Shown piece after piece: positions 11,005 through 22,280 of a stretch of 64,000 bases of DNA. The DNA is from Dasypus novemcinctus (taxonomy: Eukaryota > Chordata > Mammalia > Cingulata > Dasypodidae), in assembly GCF_030445035.2 (NCBI RefSeq), contig NC_080685.1, positions 111,464,432-111,528,431 of the forward strand, written 5' to 3'. Position 1 is the first letter of the stretch. Each line of letters opens with the position of its first letter. The notes under the pieces were generated by a model that saw nothing but the letters and a program-made list of their open reading frames with translations, had not been told where the DNA came from and ran no database searches. Both the position numbers and the translations under genes were made by a program.

Positions 11005-11477
11005 GTGTTTTTTTTTAATTTTTTGGAGCTACACAATTGTTGAGTACGGCAGTTAGTAGGCTTTTTTTTTAAGATTTATTTTTTATTTATTTCTCTCCCC
11101 TTTCCCCACACCCAGTTGTCTGCTCTCTGTGTCCATTCACTGCATGTCCCTCCATGACCACCTCCATCCTCATCAGCAGCAGGGGAATCTGTGTTTCTTT
11201 TTGTGTGTCGTCTTGTTGCATCCGCTCTTCGTGTGTGCGGCGCCATTCCTAAGCAGGCTACACTTTCTTTCGTGCTGGGCAGCTCTCGTTACGGGGCGCA
11301 CTCCTTGTGCGTGGGACTCCCCTACGCGGGGGACAGCCCTTCGTGGCACGGCATTCCTTGCGCGCATCCGCACTGCGCATGGGCCAGCTCCACACGGGTC
11401 AAGGAGGCCCGGGGTTTGAACTGTGGACCTCCCATGTGGTAGACAGACGCCCTAACCACTGGGCCAAGTCCACTTCC
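11005..11477 (-). mobile_element. DAS SINE with an extra 3' segment
   Basis: Antisense DAS copy. In the element's sense, the A-rich tail (11,061-11,090) is followed by about 45 bp of unrelated sequence and a second A-run (11,010-11,033), and only then the TSD. The TSD CCAATCTAATGT is found at 10,993-11,004 and 11,480-11,491. This arrangement suggests read-through of the source copy. Confidence 0.8.
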
Positions 11478-11645
11478 CCCCAATCTAATGTTTAGTAAGC
11501 TAAAGGAAAATATGGACAAAGAAATAAAGGAAAATGGGATGTGAACGAAATGAATACTTCAATATAGAATTAGAGATTAATAAAAAATGAATCAAACAAA
11601 TTCTGGAGCTGAAAAGTATTATAACTGAAATTAAAAATTCACTAG

Positions 11646-11845
11646 AGAGAAGTGGATTTGGCTCAACTGGGGATCTGACACAGCAAGGGTATCTGGGGAT
11701 CTGACACAGCAAGATGACAGAACAAAAAGAGACACAGATTCCTGGTGTCGCTGACAAGAATGCAAGCGGACACAGAAGAAACCAGAGCAAACTGACACAG
11801 AGAGCAGACAATGGGGGGAAAGGGGGAGAGAAATAAATCTTTTTT
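11646..11845 (+). mobile_element. DAS SINE, internally deleted
   Basis: The head AGAAGTGGATTTGGCTCAACTGG runs straight into GGGGATCTGACACAGCAAG, so the central body is missing. GGATCTGACACAGCAAG is duplicated in tandem (11,676 and 11,697). The tail is AATAAATCTTTTTTT. Confidence 0.8.
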
Positions 11846-13340
11846 TTAAAATTCACTACAGGGATTCAACAGAAAATTTGAACAAGGAAAAGAAAGAGTC
11901 AGTGAAGTTGAAGGTATGATAATTGAAATTATTATGTCTGAGGAGCTGAAATAAAAAAAGCAGAATGAAAAAAGTGAGCACAGCCTAAGGGACCTGTGGA
12001 ACACCATGACTTGTGCTCACATTTGCATAGTGGGATTCCCAGAAGAAGAGAAGGAGAAAGGCGTAGAAAGAATATTTGAAGAAATAATGGCCAGAAAATA
12101 ATTTCCCAAATTTGACAAAAGTCATAAATATACACATCCAAGAAGTCCAAGGAACTTCAAAGAGGATAAACTCAAAGACACATACACTGAAACACATTAG
12201 GACAAATGTTGAAGCCCAAAGACACAGAATCCTGGAAGTAGCAAGAGAACCCATCACATACAAGGGATCCTCATAAGATTTAATGCACATTTCTCATCAG
12301 GTACCATGGAGGCAAGAAGGCAATGCGATGACATATTTAAAGGACTGAAAGGAAAATTTACCTAACTAGAATTCTATATCTGGTAAAACTGTCCTTCAAA
12401 AATGAGGAAGAAATATTCCCAGGCAAACAAAAGAGGAGGGAGTTTACACTAGACTTGCCCTATAAGAAATGTTAAAGGCAGTTCTTCAAGATGAAAGGAA
12501 AGGACACCAGACAGTAAGTCAAAGTTGTATGAAGAAGTAAAGATCTTCAGTAAAGGTAACTACATGGGTAAATATAAATGCCAGTATTATTGTAGTTTTG
12601 GTTTGTAACTCCACTTTTTATTCCCTGCATGTTTTAAAATACAAATGCAAAAACATAATTATAAATTTGTGTTATTAGGAATGTGATATATAAAGATACA
12701 ATTTTTGACAAGAATAACATAAAAAGGGGTGGCAGAGGGGTATAGAGGCATAGTTTATGTTTGTTATGGAAGTTAAGTTGGAATATGAAACTAAATTATT
12801 ATCAGTTTAAGATGTTTAATATAATTCTCATGATAACCATGAAGAAAATATCTAAAAAGCCCATACATAAGGTAATGAGATGGGATTCAAAATGATTTGG
12901 TATATAAGGTCAACTAAACACAAAAATATGCAGTAATGAAGGAAATGAAGTACAAGAAAGATATAAAACAGAAGAAAAACAAATAGAGAAGGTTGGCAGA
13001 ATGGATTTTGAAAAAAGCATGATCCAACTAAGGACAAATAGATTGAAAGTGAATGGATGGAAAAACTATTCCCTACAAATAATACCTAAAATAGAGCTGG
13101 GTGGCTGTATTAATATCAGACAAAATAGAGTTCATGTCAAACCTGTGGCAAGACACAAAGGAGGGAATTATATATTAGTTAAAGGGTCAACTTGTAAAGA
13201 AGATATAACAATTATAAGCTTATATGCACCTAAGAAGAAAGCTCCCAAATATATGAAGCAAACATCAATGGAATTGAAGGGAGAAATAAACACTTCTTCA
13301 ATAGTAGTAAGAGACTACAAAACACCACTTTCAATAATGG
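11846..13340 (+). mobile_element. Old L1/HAL1-like element, sense
   Basis: Text such as AGGTACCATGGAGGCAAGAAGG, AAACTGTCCTTCAAAAATGAGG and AAAGGTAACTACATGGG is typical of old L1M/HAL1-like ORF1 and inter-ORF sequence. From 13,000 a broken frame encodes DITIISLYAP, the conserved N-terminal part of the L1 ORF2 endonuclease. Related antisense sequence is at 41.3-41.7 kb. Confidence 0.7.
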
Positions 13341-13353
13341 ATAGGACATCTAG

Positions 13354-13762
13354 GGAAGTGGACTTGGCCCAGTGGTTAGGGCATCTGCCTACCACATGGG
13401 AGGTCCGCGGGGCCTCCTTGACCCGTGTGGAGCTGGTCCATGCGCAGTGCTGATGTGCCCAAGAAGTGCCCTGCCACACAGGGGTGTCCCCCACGTAAGG
13501 GAGCCCCACGCACAAGGAGTGCGCCCCGTAAGGAAGAGCCGCCCAGCGCGAAAGAAAGCGCGGTCTGCCCAGGAATGGTTCCACACACACGGAGAACTGA
13601 TGCAGCAAGATCACGCAACAAAAAGAGACACAGATTCCGGTGCCGCTGACAACAACAGAAGTGGACGAAGAACACACAGCAAATGGATTCAGAGAACAGA
13701 CAACTGGGGGAGGGCTGGGAAGGGGAGAAAAATAAATCTTTTTTTTTTTAATGTTTAAAAAA
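13354..13762 (+). mobile_element. DAS SINE
   Basis: Complete copy (GGGAAGTGGACTTGGCCCAG head). A 21-bp TSD with one mismatch flanks it at 13,333-13,353 and 13,763-13,783. It interrupts the L1 ORF2 endonuclease region. Confidence 0.95.
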
Positions 13763-13783
13763 AATAATGGATAGAACATCTAG

Positions 13784-14494
13784 ACAGCCAATCAATAAGG
13801 AAATCAATAAAATAAAGCAACTAAACCAACAAGCATGCTAAAACAATCCACCAACAACAGTACAATATACATTCTTCTCTGTTGCACATGGATCATTGTC
13901 CAGTATATACCATAGTTGTAACCACTAAACAATTCCCAATAACTTTTAAAAGATTTAAGTCATACAAAGTATCATCTCTGGCTGCAAAGGAATAAAGCTA
14001 GAAATCAATAAGAGAAGGAAAACTGGAGATTCAACAAATGTGTCAAAATTAAAGAACAAGCTATTTAATAAACAATGTGTTAAAGAAGAAAATTACAAGG
14101 GAAGTGAGAAAATATTAGAGCTGAATGAAAACTAAAACAAAACTCCAAAACTATGGAATGCAGCAAATGCAGTGCTAGGAGTGCAATTTATACCTATAGA
14201 GCCTACATTAAAAGGGAAGAACTATCACATATCAATGACCTAATGTTACATCTTGAGGAATTAGAAAAAGAAGAGCACACTAACCCCAAACAAAATGTGT
14301 TTTATACATACATATAATGGAATATTATTCATGCATAAAAAAATAATGATGTTCTCATGCATACAACAACATGGATGATCTGGAAACATTATGCTATGGG
14401 GGAAAAAAAAACAAAACAAGAAACAAAAAATTTGATTCCATTTATATGAAATCTCTGAAATAAGCAAATTTATAGAGACAGAAAGTAGATTAGA
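13784..14494 (+). mobile_element. L1 ORF2 remnants and 3' region, sense
   Basis: Continuation of the interrupted L1. Decayed endonuclease-like text (to about 14,250) is followed by the ORF2 C-terminal/3' UTR text ATAATGGAATATTATTCATGC and AACATGGATGATCTGG. An internal deletion must separate these parts. Confidence 0.7.
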
Positions 14495-14502
14495 AGTTAC
14501 CA

Positions 14503-14661
14503 ATGTCTCATGATGATGGAGGAGATTGTTGCTATGGGGGGAGGAGAGGGGTGAGGGTGGTGGGGGGTATATGGGGACCTCATTTTTTTAAATGTAATAT
14601 TAAAAAAATAAATAAAGACAAAAAAAAAAAAAGAAAAAAAAATGAACTAAAAAAAAAAAAT
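14503..14661 (+). mobile_element. Very short L1 3' end insertion
   Basis: Only the last ~110 bp of the young L1 3' UTR (GTGGGGGGTATATGGGGACC..., identical in type to 33,770-33,880) plus poly(A). It is flanked by AGTTACCA at 14,495-14,502 and 14,662-14,669 and interrupts the older L1. Confidence 0.75.
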
Positions 14662-14669
14662 AGTTACCA

Positions 14670-14850
14670 GGAGCTAAGACAAGGGGGAATGGGGAGTTAC
14701 TGCTTAATGGGTATAGAGTTTCTGTTCAGAGTGATGAAAAATTTTGGTAATGGATGGTGGTGATGGGAGCACTATATCATAAATGTAATTAACGTTACTG
14801 AATTGTTAAAGGCAAACTTTATACGTTATCATCACAGTATTTTAATTAAT
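14670..14850 (+). mobile_element. L1 3' terminus, sense (continuation)
   Basis: GGAATGGGGAGTTACTGCTTAATGGG through GTAATTAACGTTACTGAATTG is the old L1 3' UTR that resumes after the short insertion. Confidence 0.8.
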
Positions 14851-15359
14851 GAAAGTCATAATTAATTAACTTTTAATTTCAGAGGTAGAGAAGGACCCAA
14901 TCGCATAGGGCCTTGTGAGCCAAGGTAAGGAGTACTGAGAAAGATTGAGATTCTTTTGTGTTCTAATGCTAATTTGTTTTAAAAAACATATTATTGCTTA
15001 CAAATTATTGCAAGGAAGAAATGATTCTTAGTTTTTTTCCTTGTTTTTAAAGAATTGACACAGTCCTTTTATATGGATTGGTTTCATTACAGCTTGATGA
15101 GAGAGGTCTGGGTGAAGAAATTATCACAAGGTTTGTGGATAAATATCAACCACTCAAATTTTAGGTGAACAAACCTGGTTTTCTACAACAAAACATTCTT
15201 ACAAATGTAACTTAGGATAGGAGACATTTTTTGCCTCAAGGACACATATCAACAGTCCCCAGAACTTTTAAGAAACCTTTCAAAATAGCAGGAAAGCTCT
15301 TTGACAGAAAGATGGAAACTCACCCATTGAGGACATAAAAATAAGTAAAGATTACACTT
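14851..15359. other. Interval without a recognised feature
   Basis: About 500 bp of AT-rich DNA. I see no gene or nameable repeat. Confidence 0.5.
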
Positions 15360-15700
15360 AAGGGAAGTGGATGCGGCTCAAGTGGTTGAGCTCCTGCCTA
15401 CCACATGAGAGGTCAGATTCAGTTCCTGGTGCCTCCTAAAAAAAACGAGCTGGTGTGGTGAGTTGACGCAGCGAGATGATACAACAACATGTGCAAGAGA
15501 CACACAGAGGAAAACATAATGAGAACAACAAAGCCAGGAGTGGAGGTGGCTCAAGCAATTAGGCCCCTCTCTCCCACATGGGAGGTCCCAGGTTCAGTTC
15601 CTGGTGTTTCCTAAAAAAAAGAAGACCAGCATACAAAAACAGACACAGCAAATACAAACGATGAGGGGTGGGGAGAATAAATAAAACCTTTTTTAAAAAG
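15360..15700 (+). mobile_element. DAS-related SINE with two tRNA-like heads
   Basis: The first head is at 15,361-15,450 (GGGAAGTGGATGCGGCTC). The second is at 15,535-15,615 (GGAGTGGAGGTGGCTCAAGC with GGTTCAGTTCC), followed by the DAS-like tail AATAAATAAAACC. This is the same dimeric plan as the copy at 20,180-20,610. Confidence 0.75.
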
Positions 15701-15879
15701 CTTACACTTAAATTTATGTGTAGCTAGTAGATATATTAGCTACATCTTCTCTTATTTATTAAAAAAGAGTAATATACATCTTAATTTTAAATGCCAATAA
15801 TTTACAATGTGTAATAAATGTCATCACTGTAACGATTTCAACTTTTTAGCTGTCACTTTTTAAATGTAGGAGGGGAGAG

Positions 15880-17372
15880 GACCAGGGGAGGTGGGATGAG
15901 TATAATTTTCCCAATTACTTTGAGGAGCATCGAAGCTAAAAGATTTAAAGACCACTGATCTAGGATATATAATTAGCAGTGAAATAGTTTGGTCTTCAGT
16001 CATGCCATGCATACATTCAAGTTTACTAGACAGTATCAGTTTCCCAGTGTGATTGTACCAATGTATATTCACCAATAGTGAATAAGGGTTCTTGCTGATC
16101 CACTCTTCCACAACACTTGGTGTGTCAAGTTTGTAACTTTTTAACAATGTGATGGGTGTAAATAGTATCATGCATAGAGATATGACACCTTTACTGACAT
16201 AATTCACAAATTCACATACCATATACTTCATCCATTTACAGTATACAATTCAATGGTTTTTAGCATATTCAGAGAGTCACACATTCATCATCACAATCAT
16301 TTCACCACCCATAAAATAAATTGTGTTCTTTAGCTATCATCCTCCCAATTCCCCAATTCCCTCCCATCCAAGCCCTGGGCAATGCTTTCCTGATTTCTGT
16401 CACTATAGATTTGTTGCCAATTTTGGACATTGCATGTATATGAAATCATACAATATTTGGTCTTTTGTGACTTTTTTTTCACTTAGCATAATGTTTTCAA
16501 GGTTCATCCATGTTGTAGTATGAATCAGTACTTCATTCCGTTCTACAGACAAATATTGTTCCATCAGAGGAGCAGACGTGGCTCAAGTAGCTGAGCGTCC
16601 ACCTCCCACAGGGGAGGTCCCGGGTTTGGTTCCCAGGGGGTTAAAATTTCTCCACATCCTCACCAACACGTGTTAGCTGTCTCTTTTATTGTAGCCATCC
16701 TAGTGATATCTCATGGTTTTGATTTACAGTTCCCTGATAGCTGATGATGTTCATCATGTTTTCCCATGTTTATTGGTCATTGTCTATCTTCTTTGAGAAA
16801 GTCTATTCAGAACCCTGGCCCATTGTTTAATTAGGTTGTTTGACTTTTTATTATTGAGTTTTAAGAGTTCTTTATATGTTTTAGATACCAAGTCCCTTAT
16901 CAGATACATGATTTTTCAAATGTTTTCTATCATTCTGTGGGTTGTCCTTTTAGTTTCTTGATGGCATCCTTAGATGGCATCCTTTCATGTTGATATAGTC
17001 CAACTTATTTATATCTTCCTTTTTCATTTGTGCTTTTAATGTCATATATAACAAGTCTTTGCCTAATCCAAGGTCATGAAGATTTACTCCTGTATTATTT
17101 TCTAAGAGCTTTTCTATAGTTTTACCTCTTTCTTTTAGTTTAAGATCCATTTTGAGTTCGTTTTTGTGCATGTGTAAGGAAGGGATCCAACTTCATTCTT
17201 TGGCATGTGGATATGCAGTTGTCCTAGCACCGTTTGTTGAAAACACCATTTGTTCTCCATTGGACCGACTGGACACCCTTGTCAAAATCAATTGACCATA
17301 AATGTAAGGATTTATTTCTGGGTTCTCAATTCCATCCCATTAATCTATAGGTCTATATTTATGCTGACAACA
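15880..17372 (-). mobile_element. L1 3' UTR and ORF2 C-terminal region, antisense
   Basis: AATTCACATACCATATACTTCATCC, AATCATACAATATTTGG, TTCATCCATGTTGTAG, TTGTCCTTTTAGTTTCTTGATGG and CATTTTGAGTTCG follow the usual order of a reversed old L1. It is broken by a short SINE at 16,566. Confidence 0.85.
16566..16650 (+). mobile_element. Short tRNA-type SINE monomer
   Basis: GGAGCAGACGTGGCTCAAGTAG (box A-like) and GGTCCCGGGTTTGGTTCCC (box B-like) lie within the L1. Almost no tail remains. Confidence 0.75.
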
Positions 17373-17374
17373 CA

Positions 17375-17868
17375 CGGTCTCTTTTTTTTTCCTTCTATAT
17401 GAAATAAATGTGTTTTATTTTAAAACAGGGGTATTTAAATGTATACATGTGTTACAGCCCTTAAGGAAAAATGTTAAAAACCTTTCATTTGGAATTCAAC
17501 AAAAATAAGCATCCACTCTCAAACCATAAATGTGTAAGTTTTTTTTAGTTTAAGTGCTGTGACAGCCTTTGCTCAGTTCAGAGCTGTCTGTGCTTTGGGC
17601 TTATGCATTCTCAGCAGCTTCTAGAGCTTAGACTGAGTGATGCCAGCGTCCTATTATCATGACCAGTGTACCCTGGCATGGTAATGCTGCCCTGTGCTGG
17701 AAAAGCCCTTGGGAGTTGGGAAGCCTCTGCACATGTGCCTCCTTCAAGGTGCCCAGCATTACCCTCCACTTTGTTTCGCAGAGGAAGGGAACCCCAGTGG
17801 CATAGGGAGGAAAAGCCTCTCTACTCCTGCCTCCCCTACAACCGAAGGGGAGAAGACAGGAGCGGATG
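17375..17868 (-). pseudogene. 3' part of a processed retrocopy, antisense, parent not identified
   Basis: The left edge is a T-run (17,381-17,391), and on the minus strand AATAAAACACATTTATTTC precedes it, i.e. a polyadenylation signal and tail. The body lacks repeat signatures and looks like an mRNA 3' UTR. The right edge abuts the mariner terminal repeat, so the copy is either 5'-truncated there or was split by the mariner. The minus-strand frame 17,628-17,966 crosses into the mariner and is not credible as a protein. Confidence 0.5.
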
Positions 17869-17870
17869 TA

Positions 17871-19535
17871 GTCGGGTGGTGCGAAAGGAACTGCGGTTTT
17901 ACAGTGCTGAAATTTGCCGTTTGATATTGGAATACATTTTTTAATAAATGTGCTTATGTTATACAACGTGCATTTCTCACTTTACGTTTTGTTTTGTTTT
18001 GTTTTTGCTAATGGATTATTACTTTCTGTTTATTTTATATTTATTTTAGACTATGGAAATGATGTTAGACAAAAAGCAAATTCGAGAGATTTTATTTGAG
18101 TTCAAAATGGGTTGTAAAGCAGTAGAGACAACTCGCAACGTCAACACATTTGCCCAGGAGCCGCTAATGAACGTACAGTGCAGTGGTGGTTCAAGACGTT
18201 TTGCAACAGAGATGGGAGCCTTGAAGATGAGGAGCGTAGTGGCCGGCCGTGGGAAGTTGACATTAACCAGTTGAGAGCAATCAGCAAAGCTGATCCTCCT
18301 AAACTACACAAGAAGTTGTGGAAGAACTCAACATCGACCATTCTACAGTCATTTAGCATTTGAGGCAAATCAGAAAGGTGAAAAAGCTTGGTAAGCGGGC
18401 GCCTCATGAGCTGACAGAATATCAAAAATATCATTGTTTTGGAGTGTCATCTCCTCTTTTTCTATGCAACAACAACGAACCATTTATTGGTTGGATTGTG
18501 AAGTGTGACGAGAAGTGGATTTTATACAACAAGCGGCAAACGGCCAGCTCAGTGGTTGAACTGAGAAGAAGCTCCAAAGCACTTTCCAAAGCCAGACTTG
18601 CACCAAAAAAAGGTCATGGGCACTATTTGGCGATCTGCTGCAGGTCTGGTCCACTGCAGCTTTCTGAATCCTGGTGAAACCATTACATCTGAGAAGTATG
18701 CTCAGGAAATGGATGAGATGCACTGAAGACTGCAAAGCCTACAGCCAGCACTGGTCAACAGAAAGGGCCCAATTCGTCTCCACGACAACACCTGGCCACG
18801 TGTCACACAACCAGTGCTTCAAAAGTTGAACAAATTGGGCTACGAACTCTTGCCTCATCTGCCATATTCACCTGACCTCTCTCCACCCAACTACCACTTT
18901 CTTCAAGCACCTCGACAACTTTTTTTTTAAAAGATTTATTTTTTATTTATTTCTCTCCCCCTTCCCCCCAACTCCCCCCCCCCCCCCAGTTGTCTGCTCT
19001 CTGTGCTTATTCACTGTGTGTTCTTCTGTGTCCGCCTGTATTCTTGTCAGCCGCACCCGGAATCTGTGCCTCTTTCTGTTGCATCATCTTGCTGCATCAG
19101 CTCTCCATGTGTGCGGCGCCACTCCTGGGCAGGCTGCACTTTTTTCGTGTGGGGTGTCTCTCCTTATGGGGTGCACTCCTTGCGTGTGGGGCTCTCCTAT
19201 GTGAGCGATACCTCTGCATGGCACGGCAGTCCTTGCACGCATCAGCACTGCGCATGGGCCAGCTCATCACACGGGTCAGGAGGCCTGCGGTTTGAACCTT
19301 GGACCTCCCATGTGGTAGGCGATGCTCTATCCATTGAGCCAAATCCACTTCCCTCTCGGCAACTTTTTGCTGGGAAAATACTTCCACAACCAGCAGGATG
19401 CAGAAAATGCTTTCCAAGAGTTTGTGGAAACCCAGAGTGAATTTTTACACTACAGGCATAAACAAACTTATTTCTCATTAGCAAAAATGTGTTGATTGTA
19501 ACGGTTCCTATTTTGATTAATAAAGTTGTGTTTTG
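17871..19535 (+). pseudogene. Hsmar1-like mariner transposon, 5' part with broken transposase
   Basis: The element starts with a terminal inverted repeat resembling that of Hsmar1 (GGTGGTGCGAAAGGAACTGCGG), preceded by TA. The transposase begins at 18,053 (the MEMMLDKKQIR segment) with its helix-turn-helix region, then ERSGRP and the linker motif. The DD34D-type catalytic domain follows: first Asp in CDEKW (GAC 18,507-18,509), second in HDN (GAC 18,784-18,786), and the third position in SPPNYHF reads AAC (Asn, 18,889-18,891). Several frameshifts and small deletions break it. The best match I recognise is Hsmar1, the transposase half of SETMAR. The C-terminal 100 bp is interrupted by a SINE (18,925-19,354). 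The 3' end was displaced to 24,706-24,779 by a retrocopy. It is non-functional. Confidence 0.9.
18925..19354 (-). mobile_element. DAS SINE inside the mariner
   Basis: Complete antisense copy. TSD CTCGACAACTTTTT / CTCGGCAACTTTTT at 18,911-18,924 and 19,355-19,368. The mariner reading resumes directly after it. Confidence 0.95.
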
Positions 19536-20179
19536 TCAATGATATCTTAACAATGGGAACGCTTTGTCCACAGTGAAAACCAGCACCTTGTCAACCCTGA
19601 GGCCTTGGAGTTTCTGGACAAGCTGTTGTGATATAACCACTGGTCATGGCTCATTGCAAGAGAGGCCGTGGAGCACCCGTCTCTACACGTTGTGAAGGAC
19701 CAGGTTTGGACGTGCTCATCTAGCATGACGGGGCAGTGCACCTGTCAGCAGGGCCAAGACGATGGCAGGGGTCTTCAGTGCCAACCCCTCACCCGTGGAC
19801 TCTGGCAGTGGCTGCTGCCCACCCCCCGGGGTGCCTGTCCAGCTGCCGCTGCTGCTTAGCGATAATGGCCTCTTCTGTGCCCTGATGCCTGAACAGAGAC
19901 GGGCGCCCACCCCACTCCTTGGTGCAGCCTGCACCCGGCGGGGGGAGGGGGGAGTGAAACACTTCAGAAGCACTGTGTCTGAACCACAGCTTATGGATTT
20001 ATAGTTCAGTCACAAAACAAAAATTATAATAGGCTGATTTCCTTTTTTACCCTTTTTTTTTTAACTTGAACTTTTTACAACTCAGGGGATTCCCTGAAAA
20101 CTTACCTGCAGATAGACTATTTCTCAAATTTTTTTCTCCCCTTTCAAATTCAGTTCCTCACCACTTAATAACAAAACTG

Positions 20180-20610
20180 GAGAAATGAATGTGGCTCAAC
20201 CAATTGGGCTCCTGTCTACCATATGGGAGGTCCAGCGTTCGATGCCCAGGACCTCCTGGTGAGGGCAAGCTGGCCGACGCGGTGAGCTGGCCCACACGGA
20301 CTACTGGCCAATGTGGGAATGCGGCCCACGCAGGAGTGCCAGTGGATGCAGAGAGCTGGCACAGCAAGATGACACAACAAGAGATACAGAGGAGAGAAAA
20401 TAAGAAGGTTTTATTAAGAAGAACAGGGAGCTGAGGTGGCACAAGAGAGTAATCACCTCTCTCCCACTCCGGAAGCTCCCAGGATCGGTTCCCAGAGCTG
20501 CCTAATGAGAATAGAAGCAGACACAGAAGAACACACAATGAATGGACACAGAGAGCGGACAATGGGGGGAACTGGGGGGGGGAATAAATAAAATAAATCT
20601 TAAAAAAAAA
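20180..20610 (+). mobile_element. DAS SINE with two tRNA-like heads
   Basis: Heads at 20,182-20,260 and about 20,424-20,505, then the GACACAGAAGAACACACAATG body and AAATAAATCTT poly(A). Perfect 13-bp TSD AATAACAAAACTG at 20,167-20,179 and 20,611-20,623. Confidence 0.95.
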
Positions 20611-21410
20611 AATAACAAAACTGAACCAGCCCCCATCCTGGCTGCTGTGTGTGGGTGGAGATTTCTTTGCATTCCCACCATTGCTCCCCCACCAGCCCAC
20701 AGTTTGGGGGTTTGTATCTCAGGCTTTTCTCCAGAGATTACCAAAATGCAGCTTCTCAAGAGATGTGGGAAGGAAAGGAGGAAGAGAGGGCCTGACCTAA
20801 GAGAGCAGTGTAACACTACTCACTTACACCACTTTACTCCAAGAGTGTTTCCATGGGTCATCCTGGTGAATCTAGCAGAAACCTGTTTTACTTACACTGA
20901 GATGTTGAAAATCTATCCAAATTGCAGAGCAGTCCTAACAACCTCTGTTCATTAGGAATCATGTCTTTTTGACCTAACCCTATTCCAACTTACTTGTAAT
21001 TTTTAATTTTAAAGTTTAGTTTAAAATTTTAATTCCTTCCATCCCAGACTCCTTCTCTTGTCATCTCCCCCTTTTATCTCCCAACACGCTGTGCTCTATT
21101 GATGGTAGGAGGGACGGCAGAATCGTGTTCAGTTTTCTTTGACTTGGCCATTTTGAATTCAGTTAGTTACTGGGCATTCGTTCTTGATTTTTACAAAAGA
21201 AACAAACATTGTCTGTACAGGTTTCATGCTACAACTCTTGAAGAGCTGGTGGGAGAGGTGGCCACACTGAGTTTCATTGTAAGCATTCTACCTTCCTTTC
21301 CTCCTCTCTTTGCCTGGCACCCAGCGAGAAGGCCTGCCGCCTCAGTCATGTAAGTTTCATCTGAGGGGCAGGAGCAGGGCCACCTTCTCCAATGAAACTG
21401 AAAGTAAACC

Positions 21411-22280
21411 TGGGAAGTGGATTCGGCTCAACTGATAGAGCATCCACCTACCATAGAGGAGGTCGAGGGTTCAAGCCCCGGGCCTCCTGACCCGTGTGGT
21501 GAGCTGGCCCACGCGCAGTGCTGATGCGCGCAAGGAGTGCTGTGCCACGCAGGGGAGCCCCACGTGCAAGGAGTGCATCCTGCAAGGAGAGCCGCCCCGC
21601 ACAAAAAAAGTGCAGCCTGCCCAGGAGTGGCGCTGCACACAAGGAGAACTGATGCAGCAAGGTGACGCTGATGTGGGCTATGGGTGGCAGGCTCTTTGTC
21701 TCTTCAGAGATAACCTAAACTATCTGTGACTTGTGGGTGTGGGATGATGAAAGGCTGCAGTCCTGCCCTTGGTGAGCAGGAGACAGTTTAACAATGCAAG
21801 GTCTATAAACTTTAAGTATTCAGGGGAAATGCAAAGCAAATATGCTAAAAGCTTATCGAATGCCTGAGGTCCATGCTAAAAGCTTACTAAGATGTGGAAA
21901 TATATGCTAATTCAAGCCTATTGAGAACTGAAACAAAAAGACCATTTGGCCTTTCCTCTCTGTATAAAAGGGACTAAAAAGTCTTGTTCGGGGCTCGGGA
22001 TTCAAACAGAAAGTTCCCGAGTCCAGCCAGCCGTCAATAAACCATTTTTCCTTCTCAAAATCATTCCTGAGTCCTGGCCTCTCTACACTCAAGTAATTGA
22101 ACTTCTCTCAAATTCTACAACAACGCAACAAAAAGAGACACAGATTCCCAGTGCCGCTGACAAGAATGCAAGCAGACACAGAACACACAGCAAATGGACA
22201 CAGAGAGCATACTGGGGGTGGGGGGTGGGGGGGTTGGCGGAGAAATAAACAAAAAATCCTTTAAAAAATAAAAATAAAGA
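21411..22280 (+). mobile_element. DAS SINE split by a solo LTR
   Basis: The head GGGAAGTGGATTCGGCTC to GTGACGC (21,411-21,668) resumes as GCAACAAAAAGAGACACAG at 22,127 and ends in AATAAACAAAAAATCC. Removing the LTR and one ACGC restores the expected SINE text. Confidence 0.95.
21669..22122 (+). mobile_element. Solo LTR, ERV class I-like, copy 1
   Basis: 454 bp from TGATGTGGGC to CTACAACA (TG...CA ends). TATAAAAG at 21,963-21,970 is followed by a short hairpin (TCGGGA...TCCCGA) and AATAAA at 22,036-22,041, giving a U3-R-U5 order in sense. A perfect 4-bp TSD ACGC flanks it (21,665-21,668; 22,123-22,126), as expected for class I ERVs. It shares family with 23,948-24,423. No internal viral sequence remains. 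Confidence 0.92.

Noticed and set aside
13315-13779. Repeated 60-150-codon frames rich in Cys/Ser/Leu or His/Gly/Ala on either strand of the DAS SINEs
   Set aside because: They recur at the same place in each SINE copy and are translations of the repeat; no conserved product is indicated.
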